From Alphaproteobacteria bacterium (GTDB taxonomy: Bacteria; Pseudomonadota; Alphaproteobacteria; UBA828), in contig SHWC01000011.1 of the NCBI GenBank assembly GCA_009691045.1, positions 1 through 50,829 of the forward strand: DNA of 50,829 nt, given 5' to 3'. Position numbers and translations under genes: made by a program. This document shows, one piece after another, positions 25,673-34,558 of the stretch. Numbering within the stretch: position 1 is the stretch's first letter; each line of letters starts with the position of its first letter. Under the pieces are notes generated by a model. The model saw only the letters and a program-made list of their open reading frames with translations. It was not told the DNA's origin and searched no databases.

Positions 25673-27058
25673 TTGCCGAAGCGTCTCTACGTCAAGACCT
25701 ATGGTTGCCAGATGAATGTCTATGACTCCGCCCGCATGGCGGAGGCGCTGGCGCCGTTGGGCTACGTGCCCGTGGCCGAACCCGATACGGCCGACATGGT
25801 CATTCTGAATACCTGTCACATTCGCGAAAAGGCGGCCGAGAAGGTTTATTCCGAGCTCGGTCGCTTGGCGCGCCTGAAGCGCGGGCGCGCGGCGGAAGGG
25901 CATCGTCTCATGATCGCGGTTTCGGGCTGTGTGGCCCAGGCCGAGGGCGAGGAGGTGATGCGGCGGGCGCCGTCGGTCGACATGGTGCTGGGTCCCCAAG
26001 CGTATCACCGGCTGCCCGAGATGGTGGCGAAGGTCGTGCGCAATTCGGGCGGCGTAATCGAGACCGAGTTTCCGCCTGAATCAAAGTTCGACCATTTGCC
26101 CGAAGAAACGCTGGTCGATATTGACGGTCGCGGCGTCTCGTCGTTCCTCACCATTCAAGAAGGGTGCGATCGGTTTTGCACCTTTTGCGTCGTGCCCTAT
26201 ACGCGGGGTGCGGAAAGCTCGCGCCCCGTTGGCGCGATCGAGGCCGAGGCGCGCCGGCTGGTTGCGCTGGGCGCGCGCGAGCTCACGCTGCTCGGCCAGA
26301 ATGTCAACGCCTATCACGGGCTCGATGAGGCGGGCACAGCCACGTCACTCGCCGATTTGATGCGCCGTCTGGCTGATGTCGACGGTCTTTGGCGGTTGCG
26401 CTATATGACATCGCACCCGCTCGACATGACCGACGATTTGATTGCCGCGCACCGCGACAACGATGCGGTGATGCCGTTTTTGCATTTGCCGGTGCAATCC
26501 GGCTCCGACCGCATCCTTGACGCGATGAACCGTCGGCACAGCGCCGATGATTATCGCCGCCTGATCGATCGCATGCGTGCCGCGCGGCCTGACATCGCGC
26601 TGTCGAGCGATTTCATCATCGGCTATCCGGGCGAAACCGAAAAAGATCTTGCCGCGACGCTCGCCTTGATCGATGAGATCGGCTTCGCCCAGGCCTATTC
26701 GTTCAACTATAGCCCGCGACCCGGCACGCCGGCCGCCATGTTGCCCAATCAAGTGCCGGACGCCGTTAAGCGCGATCGCCTCGCGCAGGTGAACGCCAAA
26801 TTGAACGCGCAGATGTTGGCGTTCAACCGCGCGCTCGAAGGGCGTCGCATGGCGGTATTGTTCGAGCGCCCGGGTCGGCGGGCGGGCCACTTGGTCGGGC
26901 GCACGCCCTATGGCCCGTGGGCGCATGTCGAAGCGCCCGGAGCCATGATTGGCGCCGTGGCCGAGGTGGAAATCGAGAACGCCGCGCTGAACAGTTTGAC
27001 CGGGCGCCTCGCCGCCAAAACCGTCATGGCGGCGCATTACGCCGATGCCCGCGCATGA
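25673..27058 (+). CDS. miaB: tRNA-2-methylthio-N6-isopentenyladenosine synthase MiaB
   Basis: A 461-residue radical-SAM methylthiotransferase acting on i6A37 of tRNA. The N-terminal cluster cysteines are in [15 protein letters not shown] and VSGCVAQ. The radical-SAM CX3CX2C is [31 protein letters not shown] and [13 protein letters not shown] are family blocks, and a TRAM domain closes the protein ([20 protein letters not shown]). The start is TTG 25673 after GGGGATAAAG, two bases after olsA. Its stop overlaps phoH (ATGA). Confidence 0.97.
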   Translation: MPKRLYVKTYGCQMNVYDSARMAEALAPLGYVPVAEPDTADMVILNTCHIREKAAEKVYSELGRLARLKRGRAAEGHRLMIAVSGCVAQAEGEEVMRRAPSVDMVLGPQAYHRLPEMVAKVVRNSGGVIETEFPPESKFDHLPEETLVDIDGRGVSSFLTIQEGCDRFCTFCVVPYTRGAESSRPVGAIEAEARRLVALGARELTLLGQNVNAYHGLDEAGTATSLADLMRRLADVDGLWRLRYMTSHPLDMTDDLIAAHRDNDAVMPFLHLPVQSGSDRILDAMNRRHSADDYRRLIDRMRAARPDIALSSDFIIGYPGETEKDLAATLALIDEIGFAQAYSFNYSPRPGTPAAMLPNQVPDAVKRDRLAQVNAKLNAQMLAFNRALEGRRMAVLFERPGRRAGHLVGRTPYGPWAHVEAPGAMIGAVAEVEIENAALNSLTGRLAAKTVMAAHYADARA

Positions 27059-28107
27059 AGCGCAAACAACCGGATCGCGCCAAGACCGAATCAACACTGC
27101 TGCGATTTCGCGATAATAGTTTGTTGCCGGCACTCTTCGGCGCGCATGACCGCCATCTCGCGCGGATCGAACAGGCGCTTGATGTCGTGGTCGGCTCGCG
27201 CGGCAATGAAGTGGCTATCGACGGTCCGGCCGAGCAGGTCGGCACGGCAAAGCGGGTGTTGAGTGCGCTCTATGATCGCTTGGCGGAGGGCGGCAGCATT
27301 GGTGCGGCCGAGGTTGACGCCGCGCTCCGATTGGCCGGCGTTTCATTGCCAGGCGAGTTGAAGAGCCGGGCGCGGGCCACTGTGGCACCGGTGAACGAAG
27401 ATGGCGTCGCGGTGATCGAAACGCGCAAACGGTCGATCAGAACGCGCTCCGTCGCTCAGGCGCACTATGTCGAGGCGATGCGCGATCACGAATTGGTCTT
27501 CGGCCTCGGACCGGCGGGCACGGGCAAAACCTATCTTGCGGTCGCGGTCGCGGTTTCGATGTATTTGTCGGGGCAGGTTGATCGCATCGTGCTCTCGCGC
27601 CCGGCGGTTGAGGCGGGCGAACGCCTCGGTTTTTTGCCGGGCGACATCAGGGATAAAATCGATCCCTATCTCAGGCCGCTCTATGACGCGCTCTACGACA
27701 TGATGCCGGCCGATGCGGTGGAAAAGCGGATCGAGGCGCGCGACATCGAAATCGCGCCGCTCGCCTTCATGCGCGGACGCACGCTGGCCAATGCGTTCAT
27801 CATTCTCGATGAGGCGCAGAACACGACGCCCGTGCAGATGAAAATGTTTCTAACCCGCATGGGGGAGAACGCTCGCATGGTCGTGACGGGTGATCTATCG
27901 CAAGTCGATTTGCCGGCAGGTGCCAATTCAGGTCTGAAGGACGCGCTGATGACGCTCAAGGGCATGCCGGGCGCGGCCTTTACAGAATTTACTGATGCCG
28001 ATGTGGTGCGAAATCCAATGGTCACCCGGATCGTTCGTGCCTATCAGGCGCGGGAGCGTGCCGCGGCGGCGAACGGTGATGCGCCAAAGCGCCGCGGTCG
28101 GCCGTGA
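27055..28107 (+). CDS. phoH: PhoH-family ATPase
   Basis: 350 residues from ATG 27055, which overlaps the miaB stop by 4 bases. The P-loop is [11 protein letters not shown] (around residue 155) and the second motif [11 protein letters not shown] follows; [18 protein letters not shown] and [11 protein letters not shown] are conserved PhoH blocks. PhoH/YbeZ proteins are linked to RNA maturation with YbeY, whose gene follows after only three bases. A longer open frame from 26917 is not supported. The last ~15 residues are basic (APKRRGRP). Confidence 0.95.
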   Translation: MKRKQPDRAKTESTLLRFRDNSLLPALFGAHDRHLARIEQALDVVVGSRGNEVAIDGPAEQVGTAKRVLSALYDRLAEGGSIGAAEVDAALRLAGVSLPGELKSRARATVAPVNEDGVAVIETRKRSIRTRSVAQAHYVEAMRDHELVFGLGPAGTGKTYLAVAVAVSMYLSGQVDRIVLSRPAVEAGERLGFLPGDIRDKIDPYLRPLYDALYDMMPADAVEKRIEARDIEIAPLAFMRGRTLANAFIILDEAQNTTPVQMKMFLTRMGENARMVVTGDLSQVDLPAGANSGLKDALMTLKGMPGAAFTEFTDADVVRNPMVTRIVRAYQARERAAAANGDAPKRRGRP

Positions 28108-28110
28108 GCC

Positions 28111-28716
28111 ATGTCGGCGAAACGACCCACAAAGCGGAAGCCGCGTCGCGGCAGGGAAAAAATGCACGGTATTAGAATTGAATCGCAGGTCAATCATGCC
28201 GCCTGGCGGCGCGCTTTGCCTGATTTAACGCGACGCGCCAATAAGGCCGTCAAGGCTGCCCTAAATGTGGCGGCGGATGTGCCGGCCGAGGCCGACGCGG
28301 AAATGGCGCTCGTGTTTGTCGATGACGCGGCGTCGCGCACGCTCAACCGGGATTGGCGCGGCACCGATAAACCGACCAACGTGCTGGCCTTTGCCGCTCA
28401 GGAAACCAAGGGCAAGGCCGAACGGGCGGCCGCGATCGAGGGGGGGCCCTTGCTGCTCGGCGATGTGGTCCTGGCCTATGAAACCATTGCCGGGGAGGCC
28501 GAAGCAGGCGGTGTGGCGCTTGGCGACCACGCCAGCCATTTAATCGTGCACGGCGTTCTTCATCTTCTCGGCTATGATCATCAGCGCCCGCGCGAGGCGC
28601 GGGTCATGGAGACGCTAGAAGTGCGGGCGCTGGCAACGCTTGGCATTGCCAACCCTTATGAGGCGACGCCTCAAAAGGCTCGCATAATGCGAGCCAGGCG
28701 CGAGATGGAGCGATGA
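28111..28716 (+). CDS. ybeY: Endoribonuclease YbeY (16S rRNA maturation)
   Basis: A 201-residue metalloprotein of the UPF0054/YbeY family with the zinc motif HGVLHLLGYDH (HGxLHLxGYDH). LNRDWRGTDKPTNVLAFAAQE and GDVVLAYETIAGEAEAGG are conserved. YbeY takes part in 16S rRNA 3' maturation and ribosome quality control. The first ~17 residues (SAKRPTKRKPRRGREK) are basic and beyond the usual start; the ATG giving HGIRIESQV near 28162 is an alternative. The stop overlaps corC by 4 bases. Confidence 0.95.
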   Translation: MSAKRPTKRKPRRGREKMHGIRIESQVNHAAWRRALPDLTRRANKAVKAALNVAADVPAEADAEMALVFVDDAASRTLNRDWRGTDKPTNVLAFAAQETKGKAERAAAIEGGPLLLGDVVLAYETIAGEAEAGGVALGDHASHLIVHGVLHLLGYDHQRPREARVMETLEVRALATLGIANPYEATPQKARIMRARREMER

Positions 28717-29621
28717 GCGACACCGGCGGACGACAAACGAACGAAAATGAGCGCGACGAATCCGCGCTCTCACGCACCATCGGCTCGTTATTTAGAGCGG
28801 TCGGCATTGGGCGTGAGGAAAGCACCAATTGGCGCGAGGCACTTAAAGAGGTTATCGCCGAAGAAGACGACATCGCCGAAAACATCAACCCGGAAGAGCG
28901 CCGCCTTCTGCTTCGGCTCATTCGATTCTCGGGCAGAACCGTCGAAGAGGCCATGGTGCCGCGGCCCGATATTGTCGGGCTCGATGAAAGCTCGTCGCTT
29001 GAAGAAGTGCTGGCCACCATCCGCGCGCATGGCCACACCCGCATTCCCGTTTATCGCGGTTCGCTCGATGAGGTTGTCGGCATGGTTCATATGCGCGACG
29101 TCACGACCTTTTGGGGGAGCGACCGGAATTTCGTGCTGAAAGACGTGGTGCGCAAGATTTTGTTCGTGCCGTCCTCGATGCCGGCGATTCGATTGCTTGC
29201 ACAGATGCGCGCCACGCGCACGCATATGGCGATCGTGGTCGATGAATATGGCGGCACCGATGGTTTGGTCACGATCACCGATTTGGTCGAGGAGATCGTC
29301 GGCTCGATCGAAGACGAGCATGATGAAGTAACGGCGCCTCAATTGATTCAACAGGGCGATGGCAGTGTCGATGCGGATGCGCGCGCAAGTTTGGAAGCGC
29401 TCGAAGAGAAGCTCGGCATTGCGCTCAATGGTGACGACGCGGACGAAGATATCGAAACGATCGGCGGCTTGGTGACCGATTTGGCCGGTCGTGTGCCACG
29501 GCGCGGTGAACGCTTCACCCATCCGAGCGGATTTATTTTCGAAGTGTTGGATGCCGATCCCAGACGCGTCAAACGGCTGCGCATCCGTCGCGACGATTCC
29601 ATAGGCCCGATTACCGCGTGA
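28713..29621 (+). CDS. corC: CorC/YbeX-type CBS-domain protein
   Basis: 302 residues: an acidic N-terminus, then two CBS domains (MVPRPDIVGLDESSSLEEVLATI...VPVYRG-type, here HTRIPVYRGSLDEVVGMVHMRD; and VPSSMPAIRLLAQMRATRTHMAIVVDEYGGTDGLVTITDLVEEIVG), then the CorC_HlyC domain (EKLGIALNGDDADEDIETIGG, DLAGRVPRRGERF). The membrane DUF21 domain is absent, so this is the cytosolic YbeX/CorC kind. It is coupled to ybeY upstream and lnt downstream, the conserved ybeZ-ybeY-ybeX-lnt order. Roles proposed for relatives include magnesium handling and ribosome metabolism. Confidence 0.93.
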   Translation: MSDTGGRQTNENERDESALSRTIGSLFRAVGIGREESTNWREALKEVIAEEDDIAENINPEERRLLLRLIRFSGRTVEEAMVPRPDIVGLDESSSLEEVLATIRAHGHTRIPVYRGSLDEVVGMVHMRDVTTFWGSDRNFVLKDVVRKILFVPSSMPAIRLLAQMRATRTHMAIVVDEYGGTDGLVTITDLVEEIVGSIEDEHDEVTAPQLIQQGDGSVDADARASLEALEEKLGIALNGDDADEDIETIGGLVTDLAGRVPRRGERFTHPSGFIFEVLDADPRRVKRLRIRRDDSIGPITA

Positions 29622-31231
29622 GACTGACGGCTGCGCTTGCGCGCCTTACCCCCGATCTCGCGGCATTGGCGCGGTCGGTTGGTGCGCTGCGTGGCTGGCG
29701 GCGTATTGCCCTGGCGTTCGGGCTTGGTGTCGCGTTGGCCGCGACGCTGCCGCCGGTTCATGCTCTGCCTCTTTTCCCGATCGCATTCGCCGGCTTGATT
29801 TGGTTGATCGGCGGCGCGCGCTCGCCGTTCTCGGCCTTTGCCACCGGGTTTTGGTTCGGCCTCGGGTTTTTTCTGGCGGGGCTCTATTGGCTCGGCTTTG
29901 CGCTCATGACCGACGCCGATCATTATGGCTGGTTGGTCGCGCCGGCGGTGATCGGTGTCGCCTCCGGGCTCGCGTTGTTTCATGCGTTCGGCGCGCTGCT
30001 GCTCTATTGGCTGAGGCTCGATGGCCTCTGGCGCGTGGTCGCTTTTGCCGTGATTTGGAGCGGGCTCGAATGGCTGCGCGGCCACATTTTGACCGGCTTC
30101 CCATGGAATTTGGCGGGCTCGGCCTTTGCGTTGTCAGACGCCATGATCCAATTGAGCGCGTTGCTTGGCGCCTACGGCTTGAGTCTGGTCGTGGTGTTTG
30201 CCGGCGCGCTCGTGGCGTTGCTGGGCGAGAGCGCGCCCGCCCGTCGACGCTTGGCGATCCCCGCAATGTTGGCGATCCTTATCGCGGTTTGGCTCGGCGG
30301 CACGGTGCGTCTCGCCATGGCGCCCCTGGCGGAGGCGAGTCCCGATGCGTCATGGCTCCGCATCGTGCAGCCCAACATCGCCCAGAGCGTCAAATGGCGC
30401 GATGACAAGCGCGCCGATATCGTGGCGCATCACCTGAATTTGACCATGCAGCCGAGCGCGCGGCCGCTCGATATGGTGATCTGGCCCGAGGCGGCAATTC
30501 CCTTCGTGGTCGATGAAGACCCTGCCGTATTGACCTATTTGTCGGAGCGCTTGCCGGCGGATTCGGTGCTGATCACCGGGGCCCCGCGCCGGGCCGAGGA
30601 TGAGGCCGGGGTCTACAGGGTATGGAACAGTCTCCAGGCGATCACCGCCGATGGCCGCTTGATCGCGACCTATGACAAGCATCATCTCGTGCCGTTTGGC
30701 GAGTATGTTCCGCTGCGCGATTTGCTCGGCCTCAACAAGGTCACCCCGGGCGCGCTAGATTTTAGTGCGGGTGCTGGACCGCAGACGCTGACGCTCGGCA
30801 ATCTGCCGCCCTTCTCGCCGAGCATTTGCTATGAGGCAATTTTTCCGGGTGGCGTGGTGGCGGCCGAAGGGCCGCGCCCGGCCTGGCTTCTCAACCTCAC
30901 CAATGATGGCTGGTTTGGCGTTTCCTCGGGGCCGTATCAGCATTTGGCGAGCGCTCGGTTGCGCGCGGTCGAGCAGGGTCTGCCCTTGGTGCGTGCCGCC
31001 AACACCGGCGTTTCGGCTGTGATCGACCCCTATGGCCGGGTGCTTCAGCGGCTTTCCTTGGGTGCCGAAGGCGTGATCGATGCCGCGCTCCCCGCGCCAG
31101 TCCTCAGCGCGCCGCCTTTTGCGCGGGTTGGCGGGTGGCCACTCTCGATCATGTTGATCCTCGGCGCCGGGATAGTAATGGTTCGGTGTATTAGTTACCG
31201 TGTAGAGACGAAGAACGTGACATTTCTATGA
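29618..31231 (+). CDS. lnt: Apolipoprotein N-acyltransferase Lnt
   Basis: A 537-residue inner-membrane enzyme that adds the third acyl chain to lipoproteins. The N-terminal ~230 residues hold about seven hydrophobic helices. The periplasmic nitrilase-fold domain has the catalytic triad in IWPEAAIPFV (Glu), ATYDKHHLVPFGEY (Lys) and PSICYEAIFPG (Cys). LLNLTNDGWFG and HLASARLRAVEQGLPLVRAANTGVSA are also typical. It overlaps corC by 4 bases and ends this operon; AT-rich DNA follows. Confidence 0.97.
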   Translation: MRLTAALARLTPDLAALARSVGALRGWRRIALAFGLGVALAATLPPVHALPLFPIAFAGLIWLIGGARSPFSAFATGFWFGLGFFLAGLYWLGFALMTDADHYGWLVAPAVIGVASGLALFHAFGALLLYWLRLDGLWRVVAFAVIWSGLEWLRGHILTGFPWNLAGSAFALSDAMIQLSALLGAYGLSLVVVFAGALVALLGESAPARRRLAIPAMLAILIAVWLGGTVRLAMAPLAEASPDASWLRIVQPNIAQSVKWRDDKRADIVAHHLNLTMQPSARPLDMVIWPEAAIPFVVDEDPAVLTYLSERLPADSVLITGAPRRAEDEAGVYRVWNSLQAITADGRLIATYDKHHLVPFGEYVPLRDLLGLNKVTPGALDFSAGAGPQTLTLGNLPPFSPSICYEAIFPGGVVAAEGPRPAWLLNLTNDGWFGVSSGPYQHLASARLRAVEQGLPLVRAANTGVSAVIDPYGRVLQRLSLGAEGVIDAALPAPVLSAPPFARVGGWPLSIMLILGAGIVMVRCISYRVETKNVTFL

Positions 31232-31412
31232 CCGGAACAAATAATTATTGTTGAGAATTTTGATTTTTAAATTTCTATGGAATGTTGATTGCGCCGCGCC
31301 TGCGGGGCTGCTAATCGGGATTTGATTTAGGACTCCTTCCGGCCCGGCGGGGGGGAGTGTTGTGGTGATTTGTTGCGTTGTCTGGCGATCAGCCGGATGA
31401 GCTTGAGGGACC
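31232..31412. promoter_or_regulatory. AT-rich intergenic region with promoter character before the HTH gene
   Basis: The first 60 bases after lnt are sharply AT-rich and contain the exact palindrome AATAATTATT (31240-31249). This is a plausible operator or promoter for the downstream HTH regulator. The rest is GC-rich with no gene. The ribosome site GAGGGA precedes ATG 31413. Confidence 0.35.
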
Positions 31413-31826
31413 ATGGCCCAGATCCCCAATCCGGTTGATATCTACGTCGGCAAGCGGCTGCGGCAGCGCCGCACCTTGCTTGGCATGAGCCAAGAAAAGC
31501 TTGGCGAAATGCTTGGTCTGACTTTTCAGCAGGTGCAGAAATACGAGCGCGGCACCAACCGCATCGGCTCGAGCCGTCTACATAAACTCACTAATATACT
31601 CGAAGTACCAGTTGGGTATTTCTTCGAAGGCTATGAGGATGGGAGCACAGCGCCAATAGCGGGAGGCGCACCCGCGGAGACGCCGGCTCAGGCCGAGCTA
31701 TATCCGATGGGGCGGCGGGAGACGCTCGAATTGGTGCGTGCCTATTACAAGATCGAGAACCAAACCGTACGCCGCCGCATGTTCGATCTCATTAAAGCGC
31801 TCGGCGCGCCATTGCCGGAGCGGTGA
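31413..31826 (+). CDS. XRE/Cro-type HTH transcriptional regulator
   Basis: A 137-residue regulator. The N-terminal HTH (VGKRLRQRRTLLGMSQEKLG, LTFQQVQKYERGTNRIGSSRL) is a textbook Cro/CI fold, followed by a C-terminal segment LELVRAYYKIENQTVRRRMFDLIKAL. The same type of regulator is common in Alphaproteobacteria and here lies just upstream of metK. Target genes are unknown. It starts a new section after an AT-rich promoter-like region. Confidence 0.9.
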   Translation: MAQIPNPVDIYVGKRLRQRRTLLGMSQEKLGEMLGLTFQQVQKYERGTNRIGSSRLHKLTNILEVPVGYFFEGYEDGSTAPIAGGAPAETPAQAELYPMGRRETLELVRAYYKIENQTVRRRMFDLIKALGAPLPER

Positions 31827-31919
31827 GGGTTCGCGTCGTCGACTGAAATTTTAGACGGTCCCTAGCCGACTGCTTGACCCGGGCGTAGGGCCCTGTTCAT
31901 AGTGCGACCCTTCAAATTT

Positions 31920-31967
31920 GGCCGACGGCTGGCGGGGCCTTGCGCGCGAGTCAAAGCCCAATCGGCC
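31920..31967 (+). promoter_or_regulatory. Inverted repeat in the metK leader
   Basis: GGCCGA (31920-31925) and TCGGCC (31962-31967) can pair, enclosing a smaller GGGGCCTT/AAGCCC pairing. The stem ends 19 bases before the metK GTG start. It may shape the metK 5' leader. I compared it by memory with the SAM-II and SAM/SAH riboswitch cores and found neither. Confidence 0.3.
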
Positions 31968-31986
31968 GTCCTCACGGGAGATGGGC

Positions 31987-33156
31987 GTGGCACTAAAAAA
32001 CTATCTATTCACGAGCGAATCCGTGTCCGAGGGCCACCCTGACAAGGTGTGCGATCGCATTTCCGATGCGGTGGTCGATACTTATTTGACCGCCGATCCT
32101 TATTCGCGCGTCGCTTGCGAAACCCTGGTCACGACCAATCGCATCGTGCTCGCGGGCGAAACCCGTGGACCGGCGAGCATCACCAAGGACAAGCTTGAAG
32201 ACGTCGCGCGCGAGTGCGTGCGCCAAATCGGTTATGAGCAAGACGGCTTTCATTGGGCGCGGGCGCATGTCGAGGTTCATATCCACGCGCAATCGGCCGA
32301 TATCGCCATGGGTGTCGACGCGGCCGGCAATAAGGACGAGGGCGCCGGCGACCAAGGCATCATGTTCGGCTATGCCTGCCGCGAAACCGATGTGCTCATG
32401 CCAGCGCCGATCCATTATGCGCACGCCGTGCTGCGTTCGCTGGCCGAGGCGCGCCACTCCGGGGCGGAGCCGGGATTGGGCCCGGACGCGAAAAGCCAGA
32501 TCACGCTTGAATATCGCGACAGCAAGCCGGTGCGCGCGACGTCGGTCGTGGTCTCGACCCAGCACGGCGCCCACCTCTCTCAAGAGGATGTGCGCGAGAT
32601 CGTGCGGCCCCATGTGTTGAACGTGCTGCCCAAGGGATGGATGTGCGCGGAAAAAGATTTCTACGTTAACCCGACCGGTCGTTTCGTGATCGGCGGGCCC
32701 GATGGCGACGCCGGTCTGACCGGGCGCAAGATCATCGTCGATACCTATGGTGGCGCGGCACCCCACGGTGGTGGCGCCTTTTCAGGCAAGGACCCGACGA
32801 AGGTCGATCGTTCGGCCGCCTATGCCGCGCGTTATTTGGCGAAGAACGTGGTGGCCGGCGGCTATGCCGATCGTTGCACAATCCAATTGTCTTATGCGAT
32901 TGGCGTGGCTAAGCCGCTTTCGGTCTATGTCGACACCCACGATACCGGCAAGGTCGATGAGGAGCGTCTGTCCAACGTCCTGACGAAAGTCATGGATTTG
33001 TCGCCCCGTGGGATTCGCGAGCACCTCAAACTCAACCGGCCCATCTATGCGCGGACGTCGTCTTACGGTCATTTCGGGCGCGCCCCGGATGCGGACGGCG
33101 GTTTTTCATGGGAGCGCACGGATTTGACCGATCAATTGCGCGCCGAGCTCGGCTAG
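31987..33156 (+). CDS. metK: S-adenosylmethionine synthase
   Basis: MetK makes SAM from methionine and ATP. The GTG at 31987 has GGGAG six bases upstream and gives the family's normal start ([19 protein letters not shown]); the ATG at 31981 touches the ribosome site and is less likely. The protein has 389 residues. [24 protein letters not shown] and the phosphate loop [16 protein letters not shown] are intact. It ends with TAG. The next 11 codons are open and run in the same frame into the trmB ATG. Confidence 0.97.
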   Translation: MALKNYLFTSESVSEGHPDKVCDRISDAVVDTYLTADPYSRVACETLVTTNRIVLAGETRGPASITKDKLEDVARECVRQIGYEQDGFHWARAHVEVHIHAQSADIAMGVDAAGNKDEGAGDQGIMFGYACRETDVLMPAPIHYAHAVLRSLAEARHSGAEPGLGPDAKSQITLEYRDSKPVRATSVVVSTQHGAHLSQEDVREIVRPHVLNVLPKGWMCAEKDFYVNPTGRFVIGGPDGDAGLTGRKIIVDTYGGAAPHGGGAFSGKDPTKVDRSAAYAARYLAKNVVAGGYADRCTIQLSYAIGVAKPLSVYVDTHDTGKVDEERLSNVLTKVMDLSPRGIREHLKLNRPIYARTSSYGHFGRAPDADGGFSWERTDLTDQLRAELG

Positions 33157-33189
33157 GGTCGCGTCGCGCGCTGGCCTCGCCGTGCCGTC

Positions 33190-33936
33190 ATGGCGAGCGA
33201 GATTAGGCGATTTGTCTATGGCCGGCGCCGGGGTCACACGCTCCGCGCCGGCCGCAAGGCTTTGCTCGAACGCCTGTTGCCAGGCCTCGAGATCGCCTTG
33301 CCGGAAGATCCGGCGGCCACGCTTGACCCTCGCGCACTGTTTCCGGCAGGAATCGCCGAAATCTGGCTCGAAATCGGGTTTGGTGGGGGCGAACACCTCG
33401 CGACGCAGGCGGCTTCCCACCCGGAGATCGGATTTATTGGCTGTGAGCCCTTTATTGATGGTGTCGCAGGCCTTTTAAGTCATATTTCGAGCCAAAGGCT
33501 CGGTAATATCCGAGTTTTCGGCGACGATGCCCGCCTTTTGATGGATCGGCTCGATGAGGCGTCGATCGGGCGGCTTTTTGTGCTCTATCCCGACCCCTGG
33601 CCAAAGAGGCGCCACAATAAGCGGCGGATCGTAGGCCCCAGCACGCTCGATCGCTTTGCCGCCATTCTAAAAGACGGCGCGGAATTGCGTCTGGCGACCG
33701 ATCACGCCGACTATGCAAGATGGATGTTGTTCCACCTAACCAAGCATCCTGCGTTTCGCTGGACCGCGCGCGGGCCGGCCGATTGGCGCACCCGACCCGA
33801 TGATTGGCCGGCCACCCGTTATGAGGCCAAGGCGCTGCGCCAGGGTCGCGCGCCGTTTTATTTTTGCTTCGTCCGTGTGGCGCGGCCGGGGCCGACCAGC
33901 GCGCTCGCCTTTGAGGAGCCGCCAGATTCGCCTTGA
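33190..33936 (+). CDS. trmB: tRNA (guanine-N7-)-methyltransferase TrmB
   Basis: A 248-residue SAM-dependent enzyme forming m7G46 in tRNA. SAM-binding loop EIGFGGGEHLATQ, GCEPFIDGVAGLL, and the catalytic FVLYPDPWPKRRHNKRR-type motif (LFVLYPDPWPKRRHNKRR) are present, with TDHADYARWML and a C-terminal TRYEAKALRQGRAPFYFCF. The short N-terminal FVYGRRRGHTLRAGRKALL is the alphaproteobacterial form. Pairing with metK places a SAM producer beside a SAM user. Confidence 0.95.
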   Translation: MASEIRRFVYGRRRGHTLRAGRKALLERLLPGLEIALPEDPAATLDPRALFPAGIAEIWLEIGFGGGEHLATQAASHPEIGFIGCEPFIDGVAGLLSHISSQRLGNIRVFGDDARLLMDRLDEASIGRLFVLYPDPWPKRRHNKRRIVGPSTLDRFAAILKDGAELRLATDHADYARWMLFHLTKHPAFRWTARGPADWRTRPDDWPATRYEAKALRQGRAPFYFCFVRVARPGPTSALAFEEPPDSP

Positions 33937-33997
33937 AAGCAAAGGGGTCGGCGCGTATTTTCTAGGGGACTTGAAGAGCTTGGGCGGATGGTCAGGG

Positions 33998-34019
33998 GTG
34001 GGCGGTTGCCCACTTTTTT
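33998..34019 (+). terminator. Intrinsic terminator or attenuator ahead of rimP
   Basis: GTGGGC (33998-34003) and GCCCAC (34008-34013) form a perfect 6-pair stem with a GGTT loop, followed by six T. It lies 61 bases after trmB and 32 bases before rimP. It could end the metK-trmB transcript or act as an attenuator inside the rimP operon leader. Confidence 0.7.
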
Positions 34020-34051
34020 GTTTTCCTGGGGTTCCGCTACAGAATGGACCA

Positions 34052-34543
34052 ATGCGACCGACGCAAAAAATTGATGATTTGATTGGCCCGCGCCTTGTTG
34101 CGATGGGGTACGAGCTCGTCAGAGCACGGCTTACGGGACGGGACAGACCGGTATTGCAAGTGATGATCGAGCGGGCCGATCGAAAGCCATTGACGGTGGA
34201 TTCTTGCGCTGACGTCAGCCGGATGATTTCGGCGTTACTTGACGTCGAGGATCCGGTTCAAAGCGCCTATGTGCTCGAAGTGAGTTCGCCTGGGATCGAT
34301 CGACCGCTTGTTCGGTTGGCGGATTTCGAACGCTTCGCTGGTCATCTTGCCAAGGTCGAACTGGTGGCGCCGATCGAGGGTCGGCGACGCTTCGTGGGCC
34401 GTCTGCTCGGCCTTACGGGTGAGCAGGTTCGTTTTGTCGTCGACGGCGCGGCGGCGCCGCTCGACGTACCACATGACGCGATTCAATCCGCCAAGCTTGT
34501 GCTGACCGATGAGTTGATCGCGGTCAGTCAGGCCGGCGGCTAG
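34052..34543 (+). CDS. rimP: Ribosome maturation factor RimP
   Basis: A 163-residue protein for 30S subunit assembly. From ATG 34052 it reads RPTQKIDDLIGPRLVAMGYELVRARL, then LTVDSCADVSRMISALLDVEDP and the signature YVLEVSSPGIDRPL. The longer in-frame extension upstream would cross the terminator hairpin and is rejected. It starts the rimP-nusA-ylxR-infB-rbfA-truB-rpsO-pnp unit. It ends with TAG; the five codons after it are open and in frame with nusA. Confidence 0.95.
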   Translation: MRPTQKIDDLIGPRLVAMGYELVRARLTGRDRPVLQVMIERADRKPLTVDSCADVSRMISALLDVEDPVQSAYVLEVSSPGIDRPLVRLADFERFAGHLAKVELVAPIEGRRRFVGRLLGLTGEQVRFVVDGAAAPLDVPHDAIQSAKLVLTDELIAVSQAGG

Positions 34544-34558
34544 AGAATAGAGGATCAG

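Noticed and set aside
31827-31986. SAM-II or SAM/SAH riboswitch ahead of metK
   Set aside because: The conserved core sequences known for these elements are not present; only a generic inverted repeat is.
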